A DNA stretch of 64,000 bases from JAHEDH01 sp963753285 (GTDB lineage: Bacteria > Actinomycetota > Acidimicrobiia > Spongiisociales > ZC4RG35): contig CAVWBT010000008.1 of assembly GCA_963753285.1 (NCBI GenBank), positions 248,001-312,000 of the forward strand, read 5' to 3'. A program made the position numbers and the translations under genes. Under the pieces are notes generated by a model that made no database searches, was not told the origin of the DNA, and worked only from the letters and a program-made list of their open reading frames with translations. Below, piece by piece: positions 43,971 to 52,660 of this stretch (position 1 is its first letter; each line of letters starts with the position of its first letter).

Positions 43971-45707
43971 GTGATTTCGAGCTTGTTGGTCGCGAATCGA
44001 GGCGAGATTGCGGTTCGGGTGATTCGGACAGCGAAGGAAATGGGGATCCGGACGGTCGCCGTCTACTCGGAACTCGATAGGGACGCCCTCCACGTCGAGT
44101 TGGCGGACGAGGCGTGGAACATCGGTCCCGCCCCGGCGGCCGAGTCCTATCTGAACATGGACAGGATCATCGAGGTGGCTCGCGACTCGAAGAGCGAAGC
44201 GATCCACCCCGGCTACGGGTTCCTGGCAGAGAACGGCACCTTCGCCGAACGGGTGATGGACGCCGGCATCGTGTGGGTCGGACCCTCGCCCGAGGCGATC
44301 CGCATCATGGGCGACAAGATCTCCAGCCGGCAGGCGGCCGCCGCGGCCGGCGCCCCGACCGTCCCCGGGACGATGGAGGCGCTCAGCACGGCGGAAGAGA
44401 TCAAGACGATCGCAAGCGAGTACGGCTACCCGGTTGCGATCAAGGCTGCTCATGGCGGGGGCGGCAAAGGCCTCCGTGTGGTGTGGCGCGAGAAGGAGGT
44501 CGACGACGCACTCGAGGGAGCGCGGCGCGAGGCCAACGCCTACTTCGGCAACGCTGAGGTGTACGTCGAGAAGTACATCGAAACGCCCCGCCACGTCGAA
44601 GCCCAGATCATTCTCGACGGCCACGGCAACGCGCTGTTCCTGGGTGAGCGGGACTGTTCGGTTCAGCGCCGCCACCAGAAGCTGATCGAGGAAACCCCCT
44701 CACCGAGAATGGACGACGATCAGCGGGCGGCGCTGGGTGAGGCTGCGATCGCAGTGGCGAGGGCCTGCGACTACCAGAACGCCGGAACCGTGGAGTTCCT
44801 GCTCGCCCCGAATGGCGAGTTCTACTTCCTCGAGATGAACACTCGCCTCCAGGTCGAGCACACAGTGACGGAGATGGTCACGGGCGTCGACCTCGTTCGA
44901 GAGCAGCTCCGTGTCGCATCCGGCGAGCCGCTGTCGGTCACGGACGTGTCGACATACGGCCATGCCATCGAATTCCGCATCAACGCCGAGGACCCGTTCG
45001 CCAACTTCACTCCGTCTCCAGGGACGATCACCGAGTACCGGGAGCCGAGCGGAATCGGTGTCCGGGTCGATGGATGGGTCGCTTCCGGGACGAAGGTCAG
45101 CCAGTACTACGACAACCTCGTTGCGAAGCTGATCGTCTGGGCAACCGATCGCGATCAAGCGATCGAACGCGGGAGGAGGGCACTCGAAGAGTACGTGGTC
45201 CACGGAATCGCCACCACGATCCCGGCGCACCTCCAGGTCCTGGCGCACGAAGACTTCAGGGCGGACCGTCATCACACCAAGTGGATCGAGGACGAGGTGC
45301 GCCTGGTCGACACCGGGCCAGTGCCTTCGGAGGTCCTCCCGACCGAAGAGGACGTCGAGCGCCGTTCGATGACCGTCGAGGTCGGCGGCAAGCGCTTCAA
45401 TGTGGCTTATTGGGCTCCCAGCGGAGGAACGAGTGGCGGCCCGGCGCGCCGCCGGCGCCCGAAGCTGGAGAAGTCGTCGGGGACCGGATCGGCGGACGGC
45501 ATCATCCCGGCACCGATGCAGGGGACGATCGTCAAAGTGTCGGTGAAGGCGGGCGATCGAGTCGAAGCCGGAGACCCGATCTGCGTCCTCGAAGCGATGA
45601 AGATGGAGAACGAGGTGACCGCCCCGAACTCGGGTGAGGTCACCGACCTCCGAGTGCAACCCGGCGACACCGTCACCCCCGGCGAAACGATCGCGATCGT
45701 GAAGTAG
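43971..45707 (+). CDS. Acetyl/propionyl-CoA carboxylase alpha subunit (biotin carboxylase plus BCCP)
   Basis: Carboxylates its own biotin with ATP and bicarbonate. It has 578 residues: a biotin carboxylase domain beginning LLVANRGEIAVRVIRTA, the ATP-grasp loop AHGGGGKGLRVV, the catalytic region MNTRLQVEHTVTE and a C-terminal biotinyl domain with EAMKMENEV, whose Lys is biotinylated. I chose GTG 43971 because the conserved N-terminus begins there and AGGAA lies upstream; a longer frame runs into a repeat. It pairs with the beta subunit at 41859 and BirA at 41127. Confidence 0.95.
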   Translation: MISSLLVANRGEIAVRVIRTAKEMGIRTVAVYSELDRDALHVELADEAWNIGPAPAAESYLNMDRIIEVARDSKSEAIHPGYGFLAENGTFAERVMDAGIVWVGPSPEAIRIMGDKISSRQAAAAAGAPTVPGTMEALSTAEEIKTIASEYGYPVAIKAAHGGGGKGLRVVWREKEVDDALEGARREANAYFGNAEVYVEKYIETPRHVEAQIILDGHGNALFLGERDCSVQRRHQKLIEETPSPRMDDDQRAALGEAAIAVARACDYQNAGTVEFLLAPNGEFYFLEMNTRLQVEHTVTEMVTGVDLVREQLRVASGEPLSVTDVSTYGHAIEFRINAEDPFANFTPSPGTITEYREPSGIGVRVDGWVASGTKVSQYYDNLVAKLIVWATDRDQAIERGRRALEEYVVHGIATTIPAHLQVLAHEDFRADRHHTKWIEDEVRLVDTGPVPSEVLPTEEDVERRSMTVEVGGKRFNVAYWAPSGGTSGGPARRRRPKLEKSSGTGSADGIIPAPMQGTIVKVSVKAGDRVEAGDPICVLEAMKMENEVTAPNSGEVTDLRVQPGDTVTPGETIAIVK

Positions 45708-45740
45708 ATGACAGATGACAGTCCATAGATGACAGTCTGA
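45708..45740. repeat. TGACAGA heptamer array, left arm
   Basis: ATGACAGATGACAG followed by ATGACAG directly after the carboxylase alpha stop codon. The inverse arm is at 45837-45867. Confidence 0.75.
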
Positions 45741-45813
45741 TCTGAGTCGCTGTGTGTCGGAGCGACCGAGATACGAATCTTGGAACGGCTCTGCATCGGC
45801 CCTGGAGACCACT

Positions 45814-45836
45814 GAACCCGGGGTCGAATCCCGGGT
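45814..45836 (+). terminator. Hairpin between convergent genes
   Basis: AACCCGGG and CCCGGGTT form a perfect 8-bp stem around a seven-base loop (GTCGAAT). It resembles a tRNA T-arm but no tRNA surrounds it. It lies inside the inverted heptamer pair and may stop the carboxylase transcript. Confidence 0.55.
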
Positions 45837-45867
45837 TCATCTGTCATCTGTCATCTGTCATCTGTCA
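45837..45867. repeat. TGACAGA heptamer array, right (inverted) arm
   Basis: Four tandem TCATCTG heptamers; the last overlaps the stop codon of the 30-residue gene at 45865. Confidence 0.8.
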
Positions 45868-45957
45868 CGTGACGCCGAGGAGGAACCAGAGGCCGGCGGC
45901 GAGGAGGATGACGATGGCGCAGATCGCAGAGAGGATCAGCAGGGTCGAGGTCTTCAT
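45865..45957 (-). CDS. 30-residue single-pass membrane peptide
   Basis: A small frame of 30 codons begins with an ATG that overlaps the stop of the flavoprotein gene (ATGA at 45957-45954). It encodes MKTSTLLILSAICAIVILLA and then AGLWFLLGVT, one membrane helix. Evidence for coding is the exact four-base overlap used many times in this window, and a good hydrophobic segment with a Lys near the N-terminus. The function is unknown. The stop codon TGA lies in the heptamer array, which may have trimmed the original C-terminus. Confidence 0.55.
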   Translation of the reverse strand: MKTSTLLILSAICAIVILLAAGLWFLLGVT

Positions 45958-47300
45958 TCTGCGGCGTCGGTGATCGACTCGGACAGGGACGGGTGCACGA
46001 GGATCGTCTCGATCAGTTGCTCCGCTCGGACGTCCACCTGGACTGCGAGCGCCAGGATGCCGATCAGTTCGGAGGCCCGGTGGCCGACGATCGTCCCACC
46101 CAGCACGACTCCGGTTGCGGGGTCCGAGACCACTTTCACGAACCCGCCCTGGTAACCCTGAAGCACACCACGAGCGTTCGCTGCGAACGGAACCTTCGTC
46201 GTACGCACCTTGCGCCCTTCTTGCGCCGCCTGGACCTCCTCGAGTCCGACCGATGCGATCTCCGGCTCGGTGAACACGGCCTGAGTGACCTTCGAATAGT
46301 CGATCGGGCGGACGGGAAGCCCGACGAGATGCTGTGCGATCTTCTTGCCCTGCATCGACGCCACGGAGGACAAAGGCATCTGCCCCGTGCAGTCTCCGGC
46401 CGCATAGATGTGCGGCTGCGATGTCATCTGGAACTCGTCGACGGTGATGTAGCCGTGATCGTGTTCGACTCCTGCGGCCCCGAGACCGATATCCGCGGTG
46501 AGCGGCACCGAGCCGATCGCGAGCAGGGCGTGTGACCCCCGGACGATGCGACCGTCGTCACAGATCACTTCGATCCCGTCGTCGACGCGGTTGATTCCCT
46601 CCGCCCGAGCCCCGATCACGAGTTTGACACCTCGATCGATGAAATCCGCCTCCAACACGGCCGCCACCTCGGGGTCGCGGTGAGGCAGGATCTGCTGGCG
46701 GCTCACGACGAGCGTCACCTTTGATCCCAGGCTTCCGAAGATGTGCACGAACTCGACGCCCGTGACTCCCGAGCCGATCACGACCATGTGGTCGGGAATG
46801 ACCGGCAGGTCGTAGGCGTCTCTCGTGGTGAGGATCCGCTCACCATCGATGTCGGCCCACGGGGGGACGCGAGGGGACGACCCGGTGGAGATCAAGGCGC
46901 TGTCGAACTCGATTCGGCTGGTCCCCGTCTCTGTCTCGACCTCGGCGGTGTTCGGCCCCACGAATCTCCCGGTGCCTCGGACGATGTCGACCGACTGGGA
47001 GGCGAGCAGCTGATTCCACGAGGACGTGATGTCCTCGGAGATCTTGGAAATCCGGGCGGCCAGGTGTTGTGGATCCACCTGGCCCGGCTCGGCGACCAGC
47101 CCGAGCTTGGCGGCATTCCTGATCGAATCGATCCGGACGGCGGTGGCGGTCATGGTCTTTGAGGGAATGCAGTCCCACAGATGTGCTGCACCCCCCACGA
47201 TCGACTTCTCGACGAGCGTCACCCGGCAGCCACGGGCAGCGGCCGTGGTCGCTGCAGCCGTACCGGCAGGACCGCCACCGATGATCAAGAGATGTTTCAT
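45954..47300 (-). CDS. NAD(P)H-dependent flavoprotein oxidoreductase, LpdA/Rv3303c-like
   Basis: A class I pyridine nucleotide-disulfide reductase fold of 448 residues: FAD site LLIIGGGPAGTAAATTAA, NAD site VVIGSGVTGVEF and the second FAD site IYAAGDCTGQMPL. The redox-active disulfide is incomplete: the usual GGTCLNVGCIPSK reads GGAAHLWDCIPSK, so only the second Cys is present. This pattern is like LpdA (Rv3303c) of M. tuberculosis, a quinone reductase that cannot act as a lipoamide dehydrogenase. The C-terminal HPSLSES contains the His of the family. It is not next to any 2-oxo acid dehydrogenase gene. The ATG at 47300 begins 24 bases after the mutase stop. Confidence 0.88.
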   Translation of the reverse strand: MKHLLIIGGGPAGTAAATTAAARGCRVTLVEKSIVGGAAHLWDCIPSKTMTATAVRIDSIRNAAKLGLVAEPGQVDPQHLAARISKISEDITSSWNQLLASQSVDIVRGTGRFVGPNTAEVETETGTSRIEFDSALISTGSSPRVPPWADIDGERILTTRDAYDLPVIPDHMVVIGSGVTGVEFVHIFGSLGSKVTLVVSRQQILPHRDPEVAAVLEADFIDRGVKLVIGARAEGINRVDDGIEVICDDGRIVRGSHALLAIGSVPLTADIGLGAAGVEHDHGYITVDEFQMTSQPHIYAAGDCTGQMPLSSVASMQGKKIAQHLVGLPVRPIDYSKVTQAVFTEPEIASVGLEEVQAAQEGRKVRTTKVPFAANARGVLQGYQGGFVKVVSDPATGVVLGGTIVGHRASELIGILALAVQVDVRAEQLIETILVHPSLSESITDAAE

Positions 47301-47324
47301 CGTCGACGAGGGTAACTGGAAACG

Positions 47325-48887
47325 TCAGGAGGGTCGGTGGACCCCGAACACTCGGCGAAGTGCATCGGAGACCTCGCCCACCGTCGCCCCGATCGACAGC
47401 GCGTCCTTCATCAGCGGGAGGAGATTGTCCGAGCCGTGCGCAGCTGCCTCGATCCGGTCGAGAGACGAAACGACGGCATCTTCGTCACGTGACGATCGCC
47501 AGGTTCGGAGCCGGTCGACCTGCGATCGCTCCAGCGCCGGATCGACCGACAGGACGGGAATCGGAGGCTCGGTGTCCAGTGCGTACTTGTTGACACCGAC
47601 GACGACGCTTTCGCCGGATTCCTGACCTCTCGCCTCGGCATAGGCAGCGTCCTCGATCGCATGCTGCATGAACCCCTCCTCGATCGCCCGCACGGCACCG
47701 CCGAGGTGCTCGACCCGGTCGAACAGCTCGGTGGCCTTCACCTCGAGTTCGTCGGTGAGGGCCTCGATGAAGTACGAGCCCGCGAAGGGGTCGACCGTGT
47801 CGGTCATCCCGGACTCGTTCGCGAGGATCTGCTGGGTTCGGAGTGCGATGGTCGCGGATTCGTCGGTCGGCAGCCCCAGCGCCTCGTCATAGGAGTTGGT
47901 GTGGAGCGACTGGGTTCCTCCCAGAACCGCCGACATGGCCTGCACGGTCGTTCTGACGATGTTGTTGAGCGGCTGCTGAGCAGTGAGCGTCGACCCTGCG
48001 GTCTGGGTGTGGAATCGCATCACGTGGGACTTCGGATCTCGTGCCCCGACGACATCGCGCATCAATCTGGCCCACATCCGGCGGGCGGCCCTGAACTTGG
48101 CGACCTCCTCGAAGAAGTGGTTGTGAGCGTTCCAGAAGAAGGAGAGTCGAGGGGCGAAGGTGTCGGGATCGAGGCCCGCTTCGGTCGCCGCCCGGACGTA
48201 GGCGATGCCATTGGCGATCGTGAACGCGAGTTCCTGTGCGGCAGTCGCGCCCGCCTCGCGGATGTGGTAACCGGAGATGGAGATCGTGTTGAAGTTCGGG
48301 AGCACCTCGGCGGCGTATTCGAACACGTCGGTGACGAGGCGCATCGACGGTGCCGGCGGATAGATGTAGGTACCCCTGGCGACGTACTCCTTGAGGATGT
48401 CGTTCTGGATCGTTCCCCTGATCTGGGAGGAATCCACCCCCTGCTCTTCGGCGACCAGTTGATACAGGAGCAGGAGAATCGCACCGGTCGAATTGATCGT
48501 CATAGACGTCGACACGTCGGCGAGGGGGATCTCGGAGAACAGCCTCCGCATGTCGTCGATCGAGTCGATGGCGACACCCACCTTGCCGACCTCACCGGCG
48601 GCGAGGTCGGCATCGGAGTCGAGACCCATCTGGGTGGGAAGGTCGAACGCCACCGAGAGTCCAGTCTGTCCGGCGGCCAGGAGTGATCGAAAACGAGCGT
48701 TCGTCTCTTCGGCGGTCCCGAAGCCTGCGTATTGGCGCATGGTCCATGGCCTGCCCCGGTACATCGTGGGATAGATCCCTCGTGTGTACGGATAGCTGCC
48801 GGGTACCCCGATCCGATCGAAGTCGGCGGGGTGGTCGTAGACGACGTCGATCTCGATGTCGGAGCTGGTTCGTCGGTTATCGCTCAC
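47325..48887 (-). CDS. Methylmalonyl-CoA mutase, large (substrate-binding) subunit
   Basis: Binds acyl-CoA in the B12-dependent rearrangement of methylmalonyl-CoA and succinyl-CoA. It has 520 residues and contains only the TIM-barrel half: GIYPTMYRGRPWTMRQYAGFG, GTIQNDILKEYVARGTYIYPP and FFWNAHNHFFEEVAKFRAAR. The cobalamin-binding domain is absent, so a separate small subunit must exist; none is seen in the window. The Tyr in RQYAG and the Arg in VARGTY are those of methylmalonyl-CoA mutases rather than isobutyryl-CoA mutases, which carry Phe and Gln, as I recall. The start is GTG 48887; upstream frames read into the divergent PBP promoter. Confidence 0.92.
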   Translation of the reverse strand: MSDNRRTSSDIEIDVVYDHPADFDRIGVPGSYPYTRGIYPTMYRGRPWTMRQYAGFGTAEETNARFRSLLAAGQTGLSVAFDLPTQMGLDSDADLAAGEVGKVGVAIDSIDDMRRLFSEIPLADVSTSMTINSTGAILLLLYQLVAEEQGVDSSQIRGTIQNDILKEYVARGTYIYPPAPSMRLVTDVFEYAAEVLPNFNTISISGYHIREAGATAAQELAFTIANGIAYVRAATEAGLDPDTFAPRLSFFWNAHNHFFEEVAKFRAARRMWARLMRDVVGARDPKSHVMRFHTQTAGSTLTAQQPLNNIVRTTVQAMSAVLGGTQSLHTNSYDEALGLPTDESATIALRTQQILANESGMTDTVDPFAGSYFIEALTDELEVKATELFDRVEHLGGAVRAIEEGFMQHAIEDAAYAEARGQESGESVVVGVNKYALDTEPPIPVLSVDPALERSQVDRLRTWRSSRDEDAVVSSLDRIEAAAHGSDNLLPLMKDALSIGATVGEVSDALRRVFGVHRPS

Positions 48888-49006
48888 GATCGGGTAACCT
48901 CTCGGTGTCTGGGGGAAGCGTACCCACCACCGTGCCGCTCCCCTGCCGAGACCGACACCGATCGGACCCACGGAACCTCCCGCCACTCACGGAACGTCGA
49001 ACATCC

Positions 49007-51544
49007 ATGGCCCGCAGATCCCTCATCCACGAAATCGAGCGTCGCGAGCGCAGCGGTCGCTGGTTCCCGGCATTCGCAGGGCTTCTCGTGATCTCACTCC
49101 TCGCATCCACCTGGATCGGGCTGTTCTCGTTCATGGGAGCCAACGCCGCCTACGGCACCTTCAGCGACCTCCAGGACGAGTGGATCATGGACACCGACAC
49201 CGTTCCGCTGACGTTCCCGGATCTGAGCCGAGTCAGCCGGATCTATGCCAGCGGCGGAGAGTTGCTCGCCGAGCTCCACGACGGCCGCATCTCCGAGCCG
49301 CTCTCGATCGACGAGATCCCCGACACGATGATCAATGCCGTGCTCGCCGCTGAGGACGAGGACTTCTACGAGCACGATGGCGTCGACTTCCGCGCGATCT
49401 TCTCCGCAGCAGTCGACAACATCCTCTCCGACACGACTCGCGGTGGTTCCACGATCACCCAGCAGTTGGTGAAGAACCTGTTCGTCGGCGACGAGATCTC
49501 GTTCAAGCGCAAGGCGAACGAGGCGCTCCTCGCAGCGGAGCTCGAACGCAGATTCACCAAGGATCAGATCCTCGAGTTCTATCTCAATTCCGCCTTCTTC
49601 GGGTCCAACGCCTACGGGGTGAATGCAGCAGCGGAGCAGTACTTCCAGAAGGAGCTCTCCGACATCACGATCGCCGAGGCGGCCACGATCTCGGTCACCA
49701 TCCGAAACCCGTCGGTCTTCAATCCACGGCGCAACCCCGACCTGGTTCTGGACCGCCGGAACAGGGTCATCCGCAACATGGAAGAAGAGGGATGGATCAC
49801 CCCTGAGGAGGGTGCCCGGGCGCTCAAGGAACCGATGGTGATCGCCCCCCGGACCTCGATCACCGGTCACGCCGATCACGTCGTTGCCGAGGTGAAGCGA
49901 CAGATGCTCGACGATCCGGAGTTCGCCTTCCTCGGTGAGACGCGGGAGGATCGCAAGAAGGCGATCTTCGGCTGCCCGGCGGACGACGAGGGGTGCGCAG
50001 GAGGCGGTGGACTGCGGATCGAGACGACGATCGACCTTCCCGCCCAACTCGCCGCCAACGACATCCTCCAGACCTGGTTCACGATCCCTGACAACAACTT
50101 CGAGGCCTGCCAGGAGCTGTTCCCGGATCGAAACGTCAACTCGCTCGAGTTCCTCGAGGTGTACGCGACGTCACACACCTGTGCCCCGACCGGTGCTCTG
50201 GCAACCGTGGACAACCACACTGGCGCCGTGATCACGATGGCATCCGCCGTGCCGTTCGATTTCAACCAGTTCGATTTCGCCGTGCAGGGACAGCGCAACC
50301 CGGGTTCAACGATGAAGCCGATCTCCCTGGCGGCTGCGCTCGAGCAGGGCGAGAGCCTGGCGAGTCGCTGGAACGGGGCGTCCCCACAGACGTTCGAGTG
50401 CCCCTATCGATGCTCAGCCGAGGGCAACACCTGGACGGTCTCGAACGCCGGAGCCGGCTACGGCCGGATCACGCTCGCCCAGGCCACCACCAACTCGGTC
50501 AACACCGTCTACGCCGCGCTCGCCCTCAAGATCGGCCCCGAGAGCATCGTCTCGATGGCCGAGCGCATGGGCATCACGTCACCGCTGCGACCCGTTCCCT
50601 CCATCACGCTTGGAACCTCTGAGGTGAGCCCGCTGGAGATGGCCTCGGCCTTCACGAATTTCGCCACCAACGGACTCCATGCAGAGAACTACCTCGTCGC
50701 GACGATCTTCGACGCAGACGGCGAGGTCATCTACGAGCGAGAACCCCGCCAGACCCAGGTCGCCGACCCGGCGATCTTCGCCGCAGCCCGCGCTCCCCTG
50801 CTCGACGTCCCGACCGGTGCAGGCACCGCCCCGAGGGCCAACATCGGGGTTCCGCAGGGAGGCAAGACCGGAACGACGCAGAACTTCACGGATGCGTGGT
50901 TCGTCGGGTTCACCCCGAACTACTCGACCGCCGTCTGGACCGGATATCCGGGAGTGCTGGAGCCGCTCCGGAACGTGACGATCAACGGCGAGACGTATTC
51001 CCGCGTCTTCGGAGGTACGGTCGCCGCCCCGATCTGGGCCGAGTACATGAAGGTGCTCCTCGCCGACGAGGACCCCGGTGTGTTCCCCGACCTTCCCGAA
51101 GAGGACCTGAAGGTGTACTTCGAGATCCCCACCACGCAGGTGCCCAGCGTCGTCGGACTCGACGTCGAGAGCGCAAAAGCGGCCCTCAGCCAGGCAAACC
51201 TCATCCCGTCGGAAGTCCCGTTCAACTCGCTGTCTCCCGCAGGCACGGTGCTCGGCCAGAGCGTCGCGGCCGGAGCCACCGTCGAGCAGGGTGTCACCGT
51301 GTACATGAACGTGTCGACCGGCGTCGTGCCGACGGTGACATTGCCACAGCGTCTGATCGGCATGACCGAGGCCGACGCCCTGTTCAACATCCAGCTTCTC
51401 GCCGACGACGCCCAGGCGACGCTCAACGTCTCGGTTCAACAGGTCGAGGGACAAGGTCGCCCCGGTGTCGTGATCGGCATGAACCCCGCCCCCGGCTCGA
51501 CCGTCGGCTCTGGAGCCAGCATCACCCTGTTCGTGAGTCGCTAG
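49007..51544 (+). CDS. Class A penicillin-binding protein with PASTA domains
   Basis: Bifunctional peptidoglycan synthase of 845 residues. It has a cytoplasmic tail, one membrane helix (about 22-44), a transglycosylase (GT51) domain with the catalytic Glu in LAAEDEDFYEHDG (Glu116-117 region) and GGSTITQQLVKN, a transpeptidase domain with STMK near residue 434, SVN in TTNSVNT and KTGTT near 620, and two C-terminal PASTA domains (VPSVVGLDVESAKAAL and a second after TVTLPQRLIGM). The ATG at 49007 is favoured because it precedes the basic N-terminus; the ribosome site is weak. It is followed at once by a 16-copy heptamer array. Confidence 0.96.
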   Translation: MARRSLIHEIERRERSGRWFPAFAGLLVISLLASTWIGLFSFMGANAAYGTFSDLQDEWIMDTDTVPLTFPDLSRVSRIYASGGELLAELHDGRISEPLSIDEIPDTMINAVLAAEDEDFYEHDGVDFRAIFSAAVDNILSDTTRGGSTITQQLVKNLFVGDEISFKRKANEALLAAELERRFTKDQILEFYLNSAFFGSNAYGVNAAAEQYFQKELSDITIAEAATISVTIRNPSVFNPRRNPDLVLDRRNRVIRNMEEEGWITPEEGARALKEPMVIAPRTSITGHADHVVAEVKRQMLDDPEFAFLGETREDRKKAIFGCPADDEGCAGGGGLRIETTIDLPAQLAANDILQTWFTIPDNNFEACQELFPDRNVNSLEFLEVYATSHTCAPTGALATVDNHTGAVITMASAVPFDFNQFDFAVQGQRNPGSTMKPISLAAALEQGESLASRWNGASPQTFECPYRCSAEGNTWTVSNAGAGYGRITLAQATTNSVNTVYAALALKIGPESIVSMAERMGITSPLRPVPSITLGTSEVSPLEMASAFTNFATNGLHAENYLVATIFDADGEVIYEREPRQTQVADPAIFAAARAPLLDVPTGAGTAPRANIGVPQGGKTGTTQNFTDAWFVGFTPNYSTAVWTGYPGVLEPLRNVTINGETYSRVFGGTVAAPIWAEYMKVLLADEDPGVFPDLPEEDLKVYFEIPTTQVPSVVGLDVESAKAALSQANLIPSEVPFNSLSPAGTVLGQSVAAGATVEQGVTVYMNVSTGVVPTVTLPQRLIGMTEADALFNIQLLADDAQATLNVSVQQVEGQGRPGVVIGMNPAPGSTVGSGASITLFVSR

Positions 51545-51546
51545 CC

Positions 51547-51679
51547 GTCTCACGTCTCACGTCTCACGTCTCACGTCTCACGTCTCACGTCTCACGTCTC
51601 ACGTCTCACGTCTCACGTCTCACGTCTCACGTCTCACGTCTCACGTCTCACGTCTCACGTCTCCCGTCTCCCGTCTCCG
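51547..51679. repeat. Long TCTCACG heptamer array (16 perfect copies plus 3 variants)
   Basis: Sixteen exact GTCTCAC units from 51547 to 51658 are followed by two GTCTCCC units and one GTCTCCG. It starts two bases after the PBP stop codon. Seven is not a multiple of three, so translated products cycle through all frames; no protein is implied. Such an array is prone to slipped-strand length change. Confidence 0.95.
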
Positions 51680-51707
51680 TTGGAGTCGGGTCGCCGCTCC
51701 TACCGAT

Positions 51708-52190
51708 GTTCTTGGGTCGGCAGAGTTGACGCGGCGCCCTGAGCCCTTCGCGTCGCTGAGTTTGGTGACGACCCAAGAACAGAGGGCACCCAGGGAGGAC
51801 CGCGGCGGCAGCGACTCCAACCAGGCGTGAGTGGAGGACCGTTCTTGGGTCAGGACCGCACCCCGATCGACCGCTCCTCACACGAAAGCCCGTGACCACG
51901 CCTGACCCAAGAACACACGCACCCCACCGAAACCGCAACCCGCGCCCGATACCCCAGCAAAGCCACACCGCGCGTGGCGCCACATCGAGACCTTCCAGGC
52001 ACGAGGTCGGTGACGACACGAGAACAGAGGGCACCCTGTGAGGAACGCAGCGGCAGCGACTCCAGCCAGGCGTGAGTGGAGGACCGTTCTTGGGTCAGGA
52101 GCCGACATCGACTCGATGAGCTCACCTCGGCCCGCTGGAGACGCGCCCGACCCAAGAACACACGCACCCCACCGAAACCGCAACCCGTGC
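51708..52190. repeat. Family A-related structured repeat with a 245-bp direct duplication
   Basis: The 698 bases between the PBP and the gene at 52243 hold no supportable gene. Three inverted repeats are present: 51708-51719 with 51769-51780 (GTTCTTGGGTCG), 51841-51854 with 51901-51914 (GTTCTTGGGTCAGG, 14 bp) and 52086-52096 with 52149-52159 (11 bp). A block of about 170 bases (51771-51942) is repeated at 52016-52187, an exact offset of 245 bases over the ends checked, with scattered differences. The hairpin arms differ from copies 1 and 2 (GGGTC instead of GGGAC) on both sides. Confidence 0.8.
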
Positions 52191-52205
52191 ACGGACGCAA
52201 GCTAC

Positions 52206-52235
52206 TTGACGATAGTTAACGCTCTTTGGTATAAC
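52206..52235 (+). promoter_or_regulatory. Strong promoter (TTGACG, 18 bp, TATAAC) of a leaderless gene
   Basis: TTGACG at 52206-52211 and TATAAC at 52230-52235 are separated by 18 bases, close to the sigma-70 consensus. The ATG of the next gene starts eight bases after the -10 box. Confidence 0.75.
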
Positions 52236-52242
52236 TCAAGAC

Positions 52243-52659
52243 ATGACGACATCAGCCTCCGGGGCCTCCCGTAACACCTCTCCACCCTCGACCCCGGAGG
52301 CTGAGATCGTCCCCACCATTCGGGTCCGTCCCGAGATCAAGGTCAAGCTGATGGCCGGCCCACCCGACGGGATGAAGTCCGACTCGGTCTACATCCGGCG
52401 CTTCTGGGTGGCGGCGATCGGGCCCGGCGCCGTGGCGGACCTCCTGCGGACGATCCGCGCAGGTCAACGCAAGCAGACCGTCACCTATCCCATCTACCTG
52501 CACATGCTGGTGCAGTCCGGTCTGGCAGCGTTCGACGGGGCCCGAGTGACGGTTGCTCATCCGGTGCCGCTGCTCCCCCCGCACCTCGTCAAGCGGCTCC
52601 CTCCAGCGCTTCGGCGTGAGCACGCCATCTGGCTTCGACTGCGCAAGCGGGTTGGTTAG
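52243..52659 (+). CDS. Hypothetical protein, 138 aa
   Basis: I do not recognise a family. After a low-complexity Ser/Thr/Pro N-terminus of about 20 residues the protein reads VPTIRVRPEIKVKLM, then YIRRFWVAAIGPGAVADLLRTIRAG and a basic, Leu-rich C-terminus (LLPPHLVKRLPPALRR). There is no signal peptide or membrane segment. Its composition suggests a small nucleic-acid-binding or regulatory protein, but that is a guess. It has an unusually good promoter for this window and ends next to the stop of the convergent flippase gene. Confidence 0.7.
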   Translation: MTTSASGASRNTSPPSTPEAEIVPTIRVRPEIKVKLMAGPPDGMKSDSVYIRRFWVAAIGPGAVADLLRTIRAGQRKQTVTYPIYLHMLVQSGLAAFDGARVTVAHPVPLLPPHLVKRLPPALRREHAIWLRLRKRVG

Positions 52660-52660
52660 C

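Noticed and set aside
45814..45836. tRNA, from the T-arm-like sequence GGGGTCGAATCCC
   Set aside because: No acceptor, D or anticodon stems can be folded around it; it is better read as a simple hairpin.
51547..51679. CRISPR array
   Set aside because: The units are seven bases with no unique spacers, and no cas genes are present.
51541..51729. Repeated peptide VSRLTSHVSRLTSH in an open frame over the heptamer array
   Set aside because: A heptamer array with no stop codon stays open in all frames automatically; the frame is an overrun of a shadow frame within the PBP gene.
52016..52192. 104-codon frame over the 51.7-52.2 kb repeats (contains VFLGQ-like peptides, also seen in frames over the other family A copies)
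   Set aside because: The peptide similarity between loci comes from the shared TTCTTGGG DNA boxes; frames differ between copies and no starts or ribosome sites are present.
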